NCBI RefSeq assembly: GCF_000430825.1
Contig: NZ_AUMT01000010.1
Location: 62,001 to 126,000, forward strand
Reading direction: 5' to 3'
Origin: Chryseobacterium daeguense DSM 19388
GTDB taxonomy: Bacteria > Bacteroidota > Bacteroidia > Flavobacteriales > Weeksellaceae
Length of the DNA: 64,000 bases
Each line of letters opens with the position of its first letter. Position 1 is the stretch's first letter. A model generated the notes under the pieces. It had not been told where the DNA came from, made no database searches, and saw only the letters and a program-made list of their open reading frames with translations. A program made the position numbers and the translations under genes. Below are positions 1 to 8,943 of the stretch, piece by piece.

Positions 1-1
1 T

Positions 2-595
2 TTTATTACGCAAAAAAATCTGGCACATGATAATATCCTGGATTTTCATCAAAATTTTGTAAGAAATTCCTTTAATAAAGAAGAAAAAAATGCCTTAGGA
101 ATTTCTGCTTCATATGCCCAGCCATACAGCTTTGCTCCAAATCCGGATTCATTGAATGACATTATGAGAGTAGACCTTGAAGGTTATGTTCCGGGAAATA
201 TGATGGTAAAATCAGACAGAATGGCCATGGCCAATTCTCTTGAAGTGAGAACACCTTTTCTTGATATCGATTTTGCAGAATTTTGCATCCAGCTTCCTGA
301 ACAGCTAAAGCTTGACAATGACAGTGATAAGATCATTCTTCGGGAAGCGATGGGATCTTACTGGACGGAAACAATCAGGAACCGCCATAAACAGGGCTTT
401 GGAATGAGCGTAAAAAGCTGGTTTGAAGAGGAAAACCTTGTTAGCCTGTCCAATGACCTGCTGAAAAATCCTGATCAGAAAATATTTAATTTTATTGATT
501 TTAAAGCTACTCAGAACTTCCTGAAAAAAGACCACAAGCACTGGAATCTTTTACAGCTGGCTCTTTGGGCTCACAATAACCAAAACGTTTTATAA
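2..595 (+). CDS. asnB: Asparagine synthase (glutamine-hydrolysing), C-terminal part, truncated by window edge
   Basis: The reading frame is open from base 2, so the gene begins outside the window; about 197 C-terminal residues are visible. The stretch GYVPGNMMVKSDRMAMANSL followed by EVRTPFLD is the hallmark of the AsnB synthetase domain (ATP-dependent amidation of aspartate). The glutaminase half lies upstream. A TTG at 152 is only an internal codon. The stop overlaps the next ATG (TAATG at 593-597), so it is translationally coupled to a GT2 glycosyltransferase. In polysaccharide loci, AsnB-like proteins often amidate sugar acids rather than make free asparagine, so the substrate is open. 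Confidence 0.9.
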   Translation, partial: FITQKNLAHDNILDFHQNFVRNSFNKEEKNALGISASYAQPYSFAPNPDSLNDIMRVDLEGYVPGNMMVKSDRMAMANSLEVRTPFLDIDFAEFCIQLPEQLKLDNDSDKIILREAMGSYWTETIRNRHKQGFGMSVKSWFEEENLVSLSNDLLKNPDQKIFNFIDFKATQNFLKKDHKHWNLLQLALWAHNNQNVL

Positions 596-1530
596 TGCTT
601 GATATTTCCGTCATCATACCGGTATATAATGCAGGACAGTTTTTGGAAAAATCTGTAGATTCTGCCGCACATTTCGAAGAGGTAAAAGAAATTATTCTGG
701 TGGAAGATAAATCTACAGACAATTCTTTGGAAATATGCCGTGAACTCGCTTTACAAAACCCTAAAATTAAACTGTTTCAGCACCCTGACCAGGGAAATCA
801 CGGGGCCGGGGCCACACGAAATCTCGGAATAGAAAAGGCAACGGGAAGTTTCATCACATTTTTAGATGCTGATGATTATTATCTTCCCAATAGATTTGAC
901 GCTGAGAAAACAGCTTTCGAAGATCCTAAAATCGAAGGAATTTTTGGGGCTATCGGAGTAGAATATTTAACGGAGAAAGGCCGGCAGGAATATGAAACCA
1001 AGTTCAAGGATGCAGCCCTTACAACTGTAAGTTATCCGGCGGAAGGTGAAGAAGTTTTCAGAGGATTATTAAGCTTAACTCCAAAAAAATTCGGAACCTT
1101 TTTTCATCTGAATGCATTAACCATCAGAAAATCTGCACTGGAAAGAAACAAGCTTCGGTTTAATGAAAACCTTCGGGTACATCAGGATTCTGATTTTAAT
1201 ATTAAGCTTTCTTATCATTGTTACCTGAAATCCGGAATTATTGACAAAGCTGTTGCCATAAGAGGAATTCATGATGATAACAGGATTACAAAAATCGTCC
1301 AGTACTCGCCTCAGTACAATCAAAGACAGTATATTTACTGGAAATCCCTGTATGATTGGGCCAGCGAAAATAATTTGGCTTCGGAGTACAAAAAAAGAAT
1401 TTATTTAAGCTTTAAATCTTTTGACCTTTCGCAAAAAAAAGGATTGGCAAAATACAGCAATATTCTTTTGGAAAGCATTAAAAATCCTGAAATATTAAAG
1501 ACAAAATACCGATTTAATTATTACAGATAA
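595..1530 (+). CDS. Family 2 glycosyltransferase
   Basis: 311 residues with a GT-A fold. The N-terminus DISVIIPVYNAG is the classic GT2 start, VEDKSTDNS (36-44) is the nucleotide-binding acidic loop, and FLDADDYYLP holds the metal-binding DXD motif (D91-A-D93). It should transfer a sugar from an NDP-sugar onto a surface glycan in the cytosol; no membrane segment is seen. The start overlaps the asnB stop by one base. The next gene is a close paralogue with the same NHGAG, TRNLG and DADDYYLPNRFDAE blocks, so the pair arose by tandem duplication. Donor and acceptor cannot be read from sequence. Confidence 0.9.
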   Translation: MLDISVIIPVYNAGQFLEKSVDSAAHFEEVKEIILVEDKSTDNSLEICRELALQNPKIKLFQHPDQGNHGAGATRNLGIEKATGSFITFLDADDYYLPNRFDAEKTAFEDPKIEGIFGAIGVEYLTEKGRQEYETKFKDAALTTVSYPAEGEEVFRGLLSLTPKKFGTFFHLNALTIRKSALERNKLRFNENLRVHQDSDFNIKLSYHCYLKSGIIDKAVAIRGIHDDNRITKIVQYSPQYNQRQYIYWKSLYDWASENNLASEYKKRIYLSFKSFDLSQKKGLAKYSNILLESIKNPEILKTKYRFNYYR

Positions 1531-1597
1531 GCAACTAATAACAAGGAAAGCCTGCCATTAGAGACCATTATTTAAAATATTCAAAACACATTACTCA

Positions 1598-2539
1598 ATG
1601 AAAATCTCCGTAATTATCCCTGTTTACAATGCCGAAAAATATGTAACCCAGGCTGTGGAATCTGCTCTACAGTTTGATGAAGTGTTTGAAGTGGTTTTGG
1701 TGGAAGACAAATCTCCGGACAACGCATTGGAAGTCTGCAGACTGCTGGCTGAAAAACACGATAGGGTAAGGCTTTTTCAACACCCGGATAAAGAAAATCA
1801 CGGGGCGGGCCCTACCAGAAACCTCGGACTGGAAATGGCAACAGGAGATTTCATCGCATTCCTTGACGCTGATGATTACTATCTTCCTAATCGTTTTGAT
1901 GCAGAAAGAGAGCTTTTCAAAGATCCAAAAGTAGAAGGTGTTTATGGAGCTTTAGGTGTACATTATTATTCTGAAAAGGCTAAAGAACAGTATTATCATT
2001 TGTTTGGAGACCGTTTAACAACTGTTTATAAAAGATACGATCCTAAAGATGTTTTTCCGGGGCAAATAAGCATGAAAGGGAGCTTCGGGCTTTTCAGCAT
2101 TGATACATTGACGATCAGGAGGGATGCTTTAGTAAAAAAATTAAATCCTTTTTTTAAAACAAATTTAAGGCTTCATCAGGACACGGAATTCTTATTCAGA
2201 TTATCCTATTATCTTGATCTTTACCCAGGAATTCTAGATGAAGCAGTAGCTGTAAGAGGAGTTCATGAAAGCAATAGAATAACAGCTGTTGACACAAAAA
2301 AAATAAAGCCGGCTACGACCAAAGTTTTACTCTGGAGGGAAATAAAAAACTGGTCTGACAATGAAACTACCATTCCTGAAGATGTTAAAAAACATATCAG
2401 AAGGATGCACAGAAGCTATGAAATTGCGCTTGCACCCGGTTTACAGAAATGGGGAATGATTGCTAAATACCTGATCTCAGACTATCCAAGCATCCGGTCC
2501 GGACTTTATAATATTAATTTCCGAAAAGATTTATTTTAA
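1598..2539 (+). CDS. Family 2 glycosyltransferase, paralogue of the preceding gene
   Basis: 313 residues. The GT-A signature KISVIIPVYNAEKY opens the protein, VEDKSPDNA follows, and the DXD motif is D90-A-D92 within FLDADDYYLPNRF. It resembles the gene at 595-1530 across its length, differing mostly in the C-terminal acceptor half (VKGSFGLFSIDTLTIRRD against KKFGTFFHLNALTIRKS), which suggests the same donor and a changed acceptor. It lies 67 bp after that gene. Its 3' end overlaps the convergent gene at 2531 by 9 bp, so there is no room for a terminator between them. Confidence 0.9.
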   Translation: MKISVIIPVYNAEKYVTQAVESALQFDEVFEVVLVEDKSPDNALEVCRLLAEKHDRVRLFQHPDKENHGAGPTRNLGLEMATGDFIAFLDADDYYLPNRFDAERELFKDPKVEGVYGALGVHYYSEKAKEQYYHLFGDRLTTVYKRYDPKDVFPGQISMKGSFGLFSIDTLTIRRDALVKKLNPFFKTNLRLHQDTEFLFRLSYYLDLYPGILDEAVAVRGVHESNRITAVDTKKIKPATTKVLLWREIKNWSDNETTIPEDVKKHIRRMHRSYEIALAPGLQKWGMIAKYLISDYPSIRSGLYNINFRKDLF

Positions 2540-3457
2540 AATTTTCGTGCTGAAAAGAATTGAATCTGCAACTTTTGATGTAAAAACCTTTCCTGACTCT
2601 TTATACATGTGATTTCCGTCCGTATATTCGTAGGAATTAGATTCTTTTGAAAAATCAAAATAGGAAACAGCATATTTCTTAGAAATTGCTTCCATTTTTT
2701 GATTAAAATCAGGCGAATAAGATTCTTCAAGCTTTGTAAGTCTTTCGGATGTGGGAATTCTTACAAGATAGACAGTTCCTTTTGGCTTTAGAAACTTTAT
2801 AATATCTTCCAGAGCATTTATTCTCATTTGCGATACTGCCTGCTTTTTAGATAAATCTGTATAAAAAATATCAATTTTTTCATTTTCTCTCGCTGCAACA
2901 GAATCTTTATTCATATTTACGCTTACTTCCAGCCAGCCGTCCTTATGTAAAAAAGTACTGGATCTTCCGTTTGCTTCCCTTTCGCTAAAAATTTTGAACC
3001 AGCTTCTCGTATAATTTTTTATAAGATATTCATAATTGGGAGAAAGGTCATAGAAATACATTTTGTTCAGTGGAGATTTTGTCTCCGGAAAATCTTCAAG
3101 TCTTTGAGTTGTTTTACCCAAAGATAGATTCCATGGATCAACTGTTAAGATAAATATTCCGTTTTTAGTATCCGGATTAATCTTTCTTTTTAACGCTTTC
3201 AGATAAATGGGTCCGTAAGGTGATTCTACAACATTTAGGGCGAAATTATCAAATTTCTTGTGAAGCTTTTGCTGTAAAATACTTGGCACAACAGCCTGAG
3301 AACCTCTGGAATCTCCCAAAATAATATTGTGGGGCTTTTCCACGGCAAAATGCATATAATTATCATCTGTATTGCCATCCGCGAATGACCCTAACACAGC
3401 CAGCAGAGCAATGCAGCCTACGAGATAAAATGATATTTTGAAGAAAAATTTTTTCAT
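2531..3457 (-). CDS. Membrane-anchored SGNH/GDSL-like protein, partner of the MBOAT acyltransferase
   Basis: 308 residues from the ATG at 3457, which follows the MBOAT stop (3459-3461) by one base; an in-frame upstream ATG at 3502 would overlap the MBOAT gene by 44 bp and bury the membrane anchor. The N-terminus KKFFFKISFYLVGCIALL is a signal anchor. The motif ILGDSRGSQ (S50) and a C-terminal DGNHMY (D280, H283) match the Ser and Asp/His blocks of SGNH hydrolases, as in AlgX/AlgJ-type partners of AlgI. It probably transfers or removes acyl groups on the exported glycan on the periplasmic side. The family match rests on motifs only. Confidence 0.72.
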   Translation of the reverse strand: MKKFFFKISFYLVGCIALLAVLGSFADGNTDDNYMHFAVEKPHNIILGDSRGSQAVVPSILQQKLHKKFDNFALNVVESPYGPIYLKALKRKINPDTKNGIFILTVDPWNLSLGKTTQRLEDFPETKSPLNKMYFYDLSPNYEYLIKNYTRSWFKIFSEREANGRSSTFLHKDGWLEVSVNMNKDSVAARENEKIDIFYTDLSKKQAVSQMRINALEDIIKFLKPKGTVYLVRIPTSERLTKLEESYSPDFNQKMEAISKKYAVSYFDFSKESNSYEYTDGNHMYKESGKVFTSKVADSILFSTKILK

Positions 3458-3458
3458 T

Positions 3459-4892
3459 CTAAAATTGGAAATAAATAAATTCATTATTCCCGAAATTAGC
3501 ATAGCGGAGAATAATATAAGTAACTATTACATACAAAACCCTTCTGATCCACGGATGGAATCTTTCAATCTCCAGTCCGTGAAACCTGCTGCGGTTCATC
3601 CATTCAATAATTAGCATAAATGTAATAAGAGCCATTACTTTGTAGGGAAGATGAGCGGGAATAGCAAATACCGAAGGATCAAAAATTCTTCTTATATAAG
3701 ATACCGCCTCCGAGACGGATGCAGCTCTAAAGAAAATCCACGCAAAGCATGTAAGCGCAAAAGTAATCAGGATCTGAAAAATTTCCCTAAATGAAGGTAA
3801 CAGCCTGTCCATTGCCACAACTTCCAGATTTTGCCTGTTTTTATCAGCCACAAGCAGCGGCATAAAGTACAAAGCATTCAGCCCTCCCCAGATAATGAAA
3901 GTCCAATTGGCGCCATGCCAGAACCCCGAGACGAGGAAAATTATGAAAGTATTCCGTATTTTCATTCCAAGTCCGCCTTTGCTTCCGCCCAAAGGTATAT
4001 AAAGGTAATCCCTGAACCAGGATGAGAGTGAAATATGCCATCTTCTCCAGAATTCTGCAATATCCCTGGAAAAATAAGGAAATGCAAAGTTTTTAAGCAG
4101 TTCAATACCAAACAGCCTGGACACTCCTAAGGCAATATCAGAATATCCTGAGAAATCTCCATAAATCTGGAAAGCAAATAAAACAGCGCCCAAAACAAGA
4201 GTCCCGGGGCTTTCTGTATGATAATTCGCAAAAATATCATTTACAAGCGGAGCACAATTATCCGCAATTACAATTTTCTTAAAAAACCCCCAAAGGATCT
4301 GCCGCATTCCGTCTGCCGCCTGCTCATAATTAAAAGATCTCTTTTTTTGAATCTGAGGCAAAAGATGGGTTGCCCTCTCAATAGGCCCGGCTACCAATAG
4401 CGGAAAATAGCTCACAAAAACGGCATAATCAATAAAGTTTTTCTCGGCAGGAATTCTTTTTTTATAAATATCAATGATATAAGAAAGCCCGTGAAATGTA
4501 TAAAATGAGATTCCTACAGGAAGCACAATTTTCAGCAGCCATACATTGGCGTGGAAACCAAATCCCAATAATAATTCAGAAAAGCTTTCTACAAAAAAAT
4601 TGTAATATTTAAAAAAACCTAAAAACCCCAGATTAATTATAATACTTAAAGCAAGCCAGAATTGCGCCTGCTTTTTGTTTTTACTCCTTTCAATCTGAAT
4701 TCCAGAAAAGAAATCCAAACCAATGGAAAACATCAGTAAGAAAAGAAATCTCCAGTCCCAGCAGGCATAAAAATAAAAGCTTGCAAAAAGAAGAAGCCGG
4801 TTCTGATGCTGGTACTTTTTATTAAATACAAACCAGTAAAGAATAAAAACTATTGGCAGAAAAATGAGAAAACCAATGGAATTAAACAGCAT
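3459..4892 (-). CDS. MBOAT-family O-acyltransferase (AlgI-like)
   Basis: 477 residues, polytopic from residue 5 onward, the usual size for AlgI/DltB-type proteins. Diagnostic blocks are FYFYACWDWRFLFLL near the N-terminus, FQIYGDFSGYSDIA, FWRRWHISLSSWFRDYLYIP (H286) and VSGFWHGANWTF with the expected catalytic H326. It should pass acyl groups, usually acetyl, across the inner membrane to a polysaccharide acceptor. It is coupled (1 bp gap) to the SGNH-like gene downstream, the typical two-part O-acylation system. It is the third gene of a leftward operon, 135 bp after an acyltransferase-3 gene. Confidence 0.92.
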   Translation of the reverse strand: MLFNSIGFLIFLPIVFILYWFVFNKKYQHQNRLLLFASFYFYACWDWRFLFLLMFSIGLDFFSGIQIERSKNKKQAQFWLALSIIINLGFLGFFKYYNFFVESFSELLLGFGFHANVWLLKIVLPVGISFYTFHGLSYIIDIYKKRIPAEKNFIDYAVFVSYFPLLVAGPIERATHLLPQIQKKRSFNYEQAADGMRQILWGFFKKIVIADNCAPLVNDIFANYHTESPGTLVLGAVLFAFQIYGDFSGYSDIALGVSRLFGIELLKNFAFPYFSRDIAEFWRRWHISLSSWFRDYLYIPLGGSKGGLGMKIRNTFIIFLVSGFWHGANWTFIIWGGLNALYFMPLLVADKNRQNLEVVAMDRLLPSFREIFQILITFALTCFAWIFFRAASVSEAVSYIRRIFDPSVFAIPAHLPYKVMALITFMLIIEWMNRSRFHGLEIERFHPWIRRVLYVIVTYIILRYANFGNNEFIYFQF

Positions 4893-5027
4893 ATCTTAAA
4901 ATTTAATTCTTTGATAATTCAAAAGATTATATCTGCAAAAAAGGATGTTTTTAATGGTAAAAAGTGATGAAGGGAACTTCTTTTTAATCATAAGGTGTTC
5001 ATTTATGTTTAGCAAAAATAAAGATTT

Positions 5028-6056
5028 TTATCTGACTTTCAGTTTTTTTAAATATTCTCTCAGCGGTTTTTCAATAAACTGGTAAAAAACAGCAGAAACC
5101 AACAGCAGTACAGCCATGTAAATCCAGAACACGGAATTACTTTCATAAATCTGGAAATATTCCCATAAAACCATTCTTAAAATATATAAAACAGGAATAT
5201 GCACAATGTACACCGCATAGCTGATTTCACCTAAATATTCCAGAGGCTTCAGCGAAAATACGGTTGTCAAAAGCCCCTTATTGCATGAGATAAAATAGAT
5301 CAAAGGGATAAATAAAACCGCCATTAAACCATTGTGGAAATTTAACGGAATAAAAATCAGACTCAATAAAACTGCCGTGAAAATTAATACAATCGTAATA
5401 TCATAATTCCTTTCTCTGAAATTTTTTATGAAAAATAAGCCTGCAAGGTTTCCCGCCAAAAATTCGTTAACATGAAGAAGAGGGAAATAATGGATAAACT
5501 CATAGCTCACGGTATGCGGCCCTTTGTAAGCGCCGGAATTCACATAAAGGTTTGTAAAAAACTGAGTTCCGATCCAGATAAGAGCCGTTATAACCCAGAT
5601 ACTTTTATTTTCTTTCGAATAAAAATGATTATAAAGCAAAGGAAAAATCAGATAAAATAAAAATTCGACTGAGATAGACCATCCCGGAAAATTCAATACC
5701 AAAGCATCACCCGGAATCCAGCTTTGAAGTCCTGAAAGATAAAGAAAAAGCCTGTAAAAGCTAAAACCCGAATATTTTGTAACAAGATACAAAAGCAGCC
5801 CCAAAACATACAGCGGATAAATTCTTGCAAACCTGTTCCTGTAAAAATCAAGATAATCAATTTTTGCCTTCCTGTGATAGGCTACAATCATGATGAAGCC
5901 CGAAAGAATGAAGAAATAACTAACTCCGATATTCGCCCTGAGGAAAATATCGGAGATATATTTGATTTTATATAAAAATAAATCCTTGTTAAAATGAGAA
6001 ATAACAATTGCAATAGCCGCTACAAATCGCGTAAAAGTAATCTGACTGATTTTCAC
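5028..6056 (-). CDS. Acyltransferase family 3 membrane protein (OafA/YrhL type)
   Basis: 342 residues with about ten hydrophobic segments. The start KISQITFTRFVAAIAIVISH carries the conserved Arg and His of acyltransferase-3 proteins; FILSGFIM and YRNRFARIYPLYVLGLL are further family blocks. No C-terminal SGNH domain is fused, so it is the membrane-only form. It likely O-acetylates a sugar at the membrane. It lies 25 bp after the methyltransferase gene, in the same leftward unit as the MBOAT pair, so this locus carries two different O-acylation systems. Confidence 0.9.
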   Translation of the reverse strand: MKISQITFTRFVAAIAIVISHFNKDLFLYKIKYISDIFLRANIGVSYFFILSGFIMIVAYHRKAKIDYLDFYRNRFARIYPLYVLGLLLYLVTKYSGFSFYRLFLYLSGLQSWIPGDALVLNFPGWSISVEFLFYLIFPLLYNHFYSKENKSIWVITALIWIGTQFFTNLYVNSGAYKGPHTVSYEFIHYFPLLHVNEFLAGNLAGLFFIKNFRERNYDITIVLIFTAVLLSLIFIPLNFHNGLMAVLFIPLIYFISCNKGLLTTVFSLKPLEYLGEISYAVYIVHIPVLYILRMVLWEYFQIYESNSVFWIYMAVLLLVSAVFYQFIEKPLREYLKKLKVR

Positions 6057-6081
6057 GGGCCAAAAATACGCTTAAATGCTT

Positions 6082-6852
6082 TTATTTTACAAAAACACCA
6101 ATGTATTTCCCTTCATATTCCACCACGGTGGTCTCAATATTATTTTTTTCACAGAAATCCTGATAAGCAGAATTATCCCCGATATCATCACTGATGAAAA
6201 CACCTCCTGCTCTCAAATGTTTGTAAAGCTCATTATATGCCCAGAATCTTCCGTTGTAGCTTTTATCTGAATCATAATGCACCACATCAAAAGTGGTATT
6301 GTCTGCAAAGATTTTCGGAAGAGATTCCTTATCCGCAAAACGGAATAATTTCCAGTTTGGCTTAAGGTTTTCCGGAACCACATACCCCACATACTGATCG
6401 CCGTCCTGAGCCAGATACGGCATATCCGAACTGTATAAAGTTCCCCTTCTTTTCTCCAGTGAAAGCAATGCGGCCAAAGAAGACCATCCATAAGCAACAC
6501 CCGTTTCCACGGCATTTTTCGCATTGGTGAATTCACAGGAATAGTAAATCAATTCCAACGCACCCGGTCCGCCCATTTTGATGGGGCAATCCTTTTCCCT
6601 TTGCTCAGAAACTTTTAAAATGTCTGCATATAAAGATCTGAACGGGTCAATATCAATCCCGAAAAGCTTGGAAACTGCTTCTTTCTGCGTAATTGCTCTT
6701 GAAGCTGCCCAGGAATTGGTTTTATCCTTTCCTTTAAATGCATTCCCTCTGTTGACGGTGTTCTTGATGATTTTTCTTCCTAATTCAGGATAAAGATCAG
6801 GTCTTTTCAGATAGGCAATAAATGTTTTGAGAACTCTTGATATTTCACTCAC
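6082..6852 (-). CDS. Class I SAM-dependent methyltransferase
   Basis: 256 residues from a GTG start at 6852. An upstream ATG in frame (6966) is rejected because it would run into the divergent gene and across a -7 promoter element at 6871-6878. AVETGVAYGWSSLAALL is the SAM-binding motif I; VVHYDSDKSYNGRFWAYNEL and GGVFISDDIGDN follow as in Methyltransf_24/TylF-like sugar or glycan O-methyltransferases. First gene of the leftward operon with acyltransferases, so methylation of the same surface glycan is inferred. A sugar-hydroxyl target is likely but unproven. Confidence 0.8.
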   Translation of the reverse strand: MSEISRVLKTFIAYLKRPDLYPELGRKIIKNTVNRGNAFKGKDKTNSWAASRAITQKEAVSKLFGIDIDPFRSLYADILKVSEQREKDCPIKMGGPGALELIYYSCEFTNAKNAVETGVAYGWSSLAALLSLEKRRGTLYSSDMPYLAQDGDQYVGYVVPENLKPNWKLFRFADKESLPKIFADNTTFDVVHYDSDKSYNGRFWAYNELYKHLRAGGVFISDDIGDNSAYQDFCEKNNIETTVVEYEGKYIGVFVK

Positions 6853-6870
6853 TGTGTTAAATTTAGGACA

Positions 6871-6878
6871 CAAAAATA
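6871..6878 (-). promoter_or_regulatory. -7 promoter element (TATTTTTG) for the methyltransferase/acyltransferase operon
   Basis: On the minus strand the sequence reads TATTTTTG, matching the Bacteroidota sigma-A -7 consensus TAnnTTTG, 18 nt before the GTG start at 6852. No TTG was seen at the -33 position. Confidence 0.55.
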
Positions 6879-6908
6879 AAGATTTTTCTCTTATTTTTAA
6901 TATATAAT

Positions 6909-6916
6909 TATATTTG
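6909..6916 (+). promoter_or_regulatory. -7 promoter element (TATATTTG) for the GT operon
   Basis: TATATTTG matches TAnnTTTG 21 nt before the ATG at 6938. With the element at 6871-6878 it forms a compact divergent promoter region that splits the glycan locus into two operons. Confidence 0.6.
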
Positions 6917-6937
6917 TAAAAAATTATTAACACAAAC

Positions 6938-7780
6938 ATGATGAAATTTTCTGTATTAATTGCCAATTATAATAACGGCAAATTCTTTAAAGACTGCTAC
7001 GACTCTATTCTGAATCAGGAATATAAAAACTGGGAAGTAATTATTATTGATGACAGATCTACGGATGATTCTGTAGAAGTCATAAAAAAGATAATAGGCG
7101 ATGATAACAGATTCAAATTATACGAAAATGAGGAGAATTACGGTGTAGGCGTTACCAAAGCAAAACTTATTGAAGATGCTACCGGGGATATATGCGGATA
7201 CCTGGATCCCGATGATGTCATTAAGCCCAATGCCATACAAAGTGCCATGAAAGTTCTGGAAAAGAAAAAAAATGTAGTCCTCACCTATTCCAGACTGGCA
7301 AAATGTGATCAAAACCTGAATATTTTGAAAGAATTCCGTGCAGCAATGCAGGTTCCGAACAGGCAGAAAACTTTTTTCAATTTTCCGATACAGATTGCGC
7401 CGTTCGTAGCTTTTCGCAGGGATGTTTACTTACGCGGACCAAGAATAAATCCCGAGCTTAAAATTGCAGAAGACCAGGATCTTTATTTCAAATTGTATGA
7501 GGTAGGCGATGCATATTTTATTAATCAGACAGATTATCTTTACAGAGCTCATGCAGGGGGAATCTCCCAAAATGAAAATAAAGGAAAATCCTACAGCTAC
7601 TATGCCCGCTCTATCTGGGAAGCCATGCAGCGCAGGAATCTCAAAAAAATAAACGGCAAGCCTGTTCCTGAAAGCTATACCGATCCTCAGGAAATTTTTG
7701 CTCTTTTAGAGTATCAAAACAAAACAATTTTTCGTATTAGGAAAAATTTGATTATTTTTTTACAAAAAATATTTGGCTAA
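6938..7780 (+). CDS. Family 2 glycosyltransferase
   Basis: 280 residues. MKFSVLIANYNNGKFFKDC is a GT2 N-terminus, VIIIDDRSTDDS the nucleotide-binding loop, and GYLDPDDV the DXD motif (D90-P-D92). It starts ATGATG at 6938; the second ATG, one codon later, is equally possible. First gene of a tightly coupled rightward operon: its stop overlaps the next ATG (TAATG at 7778-7782). Cytosolic, possibly membrane-associated through the basic C-terminal tail RIRKNLIIFLQKIFG. The sugar is unknown. Confidence 0.9.
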   Translation: MMKFSVLIANYNNGKFFKDCYDSILNQEYKNWEVIIIDDRSTDDSVEVIKKIIGDDNRFKLYENEENYGVGVTKAKLIEDATGDICGYLDPDDVIKPNAIQSAMKVLEKKKNVVLTYSRLAKCDQNLNILKEFRAAMQVPNRQKTFFNFPIQIAPFVAFRRDVYLRGPRINPELKIAEDQDLYFKLYEVGDAYFINQTDYLYRAHAGGISQNENKGKSYSYYARSIWEAMQRRNLKKINGKPVPESYTDPQEIFALLEYQNKTIFRIRKNLIIFLQKIFG

Positions 7781-8943
7781 TGGCAGACAACAAAAAAATC
7801 AAGGTGCTTTTCAGGCACCGGTCTATGGAAATGGGAGGGGTGGAAAAAGTGGTTTTAAGCATGCTCAATAACCTCAACAGGGAAAAATTTGATCTTACAA
7901 TTTGTTTAAATATTAACCAGGGAGAGCTCAGAAATGAATTCCCTAAACACATCCGAAAGGTTTATCTTACTGACGGAAAAGAAGATTTATCACAAAATCC
8001 TTTCATTCAAAAGCTTCAGCTGGCAAAAAGAAAGCTGAAACTTGCCAAAGCTGAAAAAGATCCAAAAATAGCCGATAAGATTCTTGGTGAGAAATATGAT
8101 GTGGAAATAGCACCAACTTATGCTGCTTTTTCATCCGTTTTAAATTCTACCAATAAAATGTCTAAAAAAATTGGCTGGTTTCACTCAGATATTACACTTC
8201 CCAAATTACAGCCTTTGGTTCCTGAAATTTTAAAGCAGATTCCTAAATTTGATTATTTTATTTTCGGGTCCCAACAAACAAAAGATATTTTAATAAAAAC
8301 TTACCCCAACCTCAACCTACCTGAAAATCAGGTTATCTTAAATGCCATTCCTATTGATGAGATAAAACAAAAAGCATTGGATATAAAAGTAGAATTTCCT
8401 GATAAGCCAGTTTTTACTTCTGTAGCAAGACTTCACAGCAGGAAAGGATTTCATAAACTTATGGAAGCACATGCCAAATTACTTAAAGACGGCTATGATC
8501 ATCATATAGTTGTTATTGGTGACGGTGAAGAAATGGGAAATCTGAAAAAACAAGCTGAAAATCTTAAGGTTACAGAAAGCTTCAAACTATTGGGCTCTTC
8601 TATAAATCCTTATCCTTATGTAAAATTTGCAGACTTTTTCATTCTTCCATCCGAGTCCGAAAGCTGGCCGTTGATCATTGCAGACAGCCTTATACTTCAG
8701 AAACCAATCATCGCAACCAATGTAGGAGGAATCCCTGAAATGATAGAACATGGAAAAACAGGCTACCTCATCAACTATGAAACGGATGAAATGTACGAAT
8801 CCATGAAAAAATTTCTTACAGAACCAAAACTGATTTCGGAGATTAAAGAAAATTTAATAAATATTGAAGAACAATTTGACAACAAGAAGATTTTTGATTC
8901 TGTTGAAAATATCATTATTAACTTAGCAAAAAAAGAACAATGA
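7780..8943 (+). CDS. Family 4 glycosyltransferase with a variant EX7E motif
   Basis: 387 residues, GT-B fold. RHRSMEMGGVEKVVLSML is the GT4 glycine-rich acceptor-domain start; VFTSVARLHSRKGFHKLMEA opens the donor domain. The usual donor motif E-x7-E reads E294-SWPLIIA-D302, so the second Glu is Asp; the following TNVGGIPEMIEHGKTG is normal. Both ends overlap neighbours (TAATG before, ATGA after), so it is made with the preceding GT2 and the following acyltransferase. Likely adds a hexose or related sugar to the surface glycan with retention of configuration. Confidence 0.9.
   Translation: MADNKKIKVLFRHRSMEMGGVEKVVLSMLNNLNREKFDLTICLNINQGELRNEFPKHIRKVYLTDGKEDLSQNPFIQKLQLAKRKLKLAKAEKDPKIADKILGEKYDVEIAPTYAAFSSVLNSTNKMSKKIGWFHSDITLPKLQPLVPEILKQIPKFDYFIFGSQQTKDILIKTYPNLNLPENQVILNAIPIDEIKQKALDIKVEFPDKPVFTSVARLHSRKGFHKLMEAHAKLLKDGYDHHIVVIGDGEEMGNLKKQAENLKVTESFKLLGSSINPYPYVKFADFFILPSESESWPLIIADSLILQKPIIATNVGGIPEMIEHGKTGYLINYETDEMYESMKKFLTEPKLISEIKENLINIEEQFDNKKIFDSVENIIINLAKKEQ

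Noticed and set aside
6853..6966. Alternative ATG start at 6966 for the methyltransferase
   Set aside because: It would overlap the divergent GT2 gene and include its own promoter; the GTG at 6852 fits.
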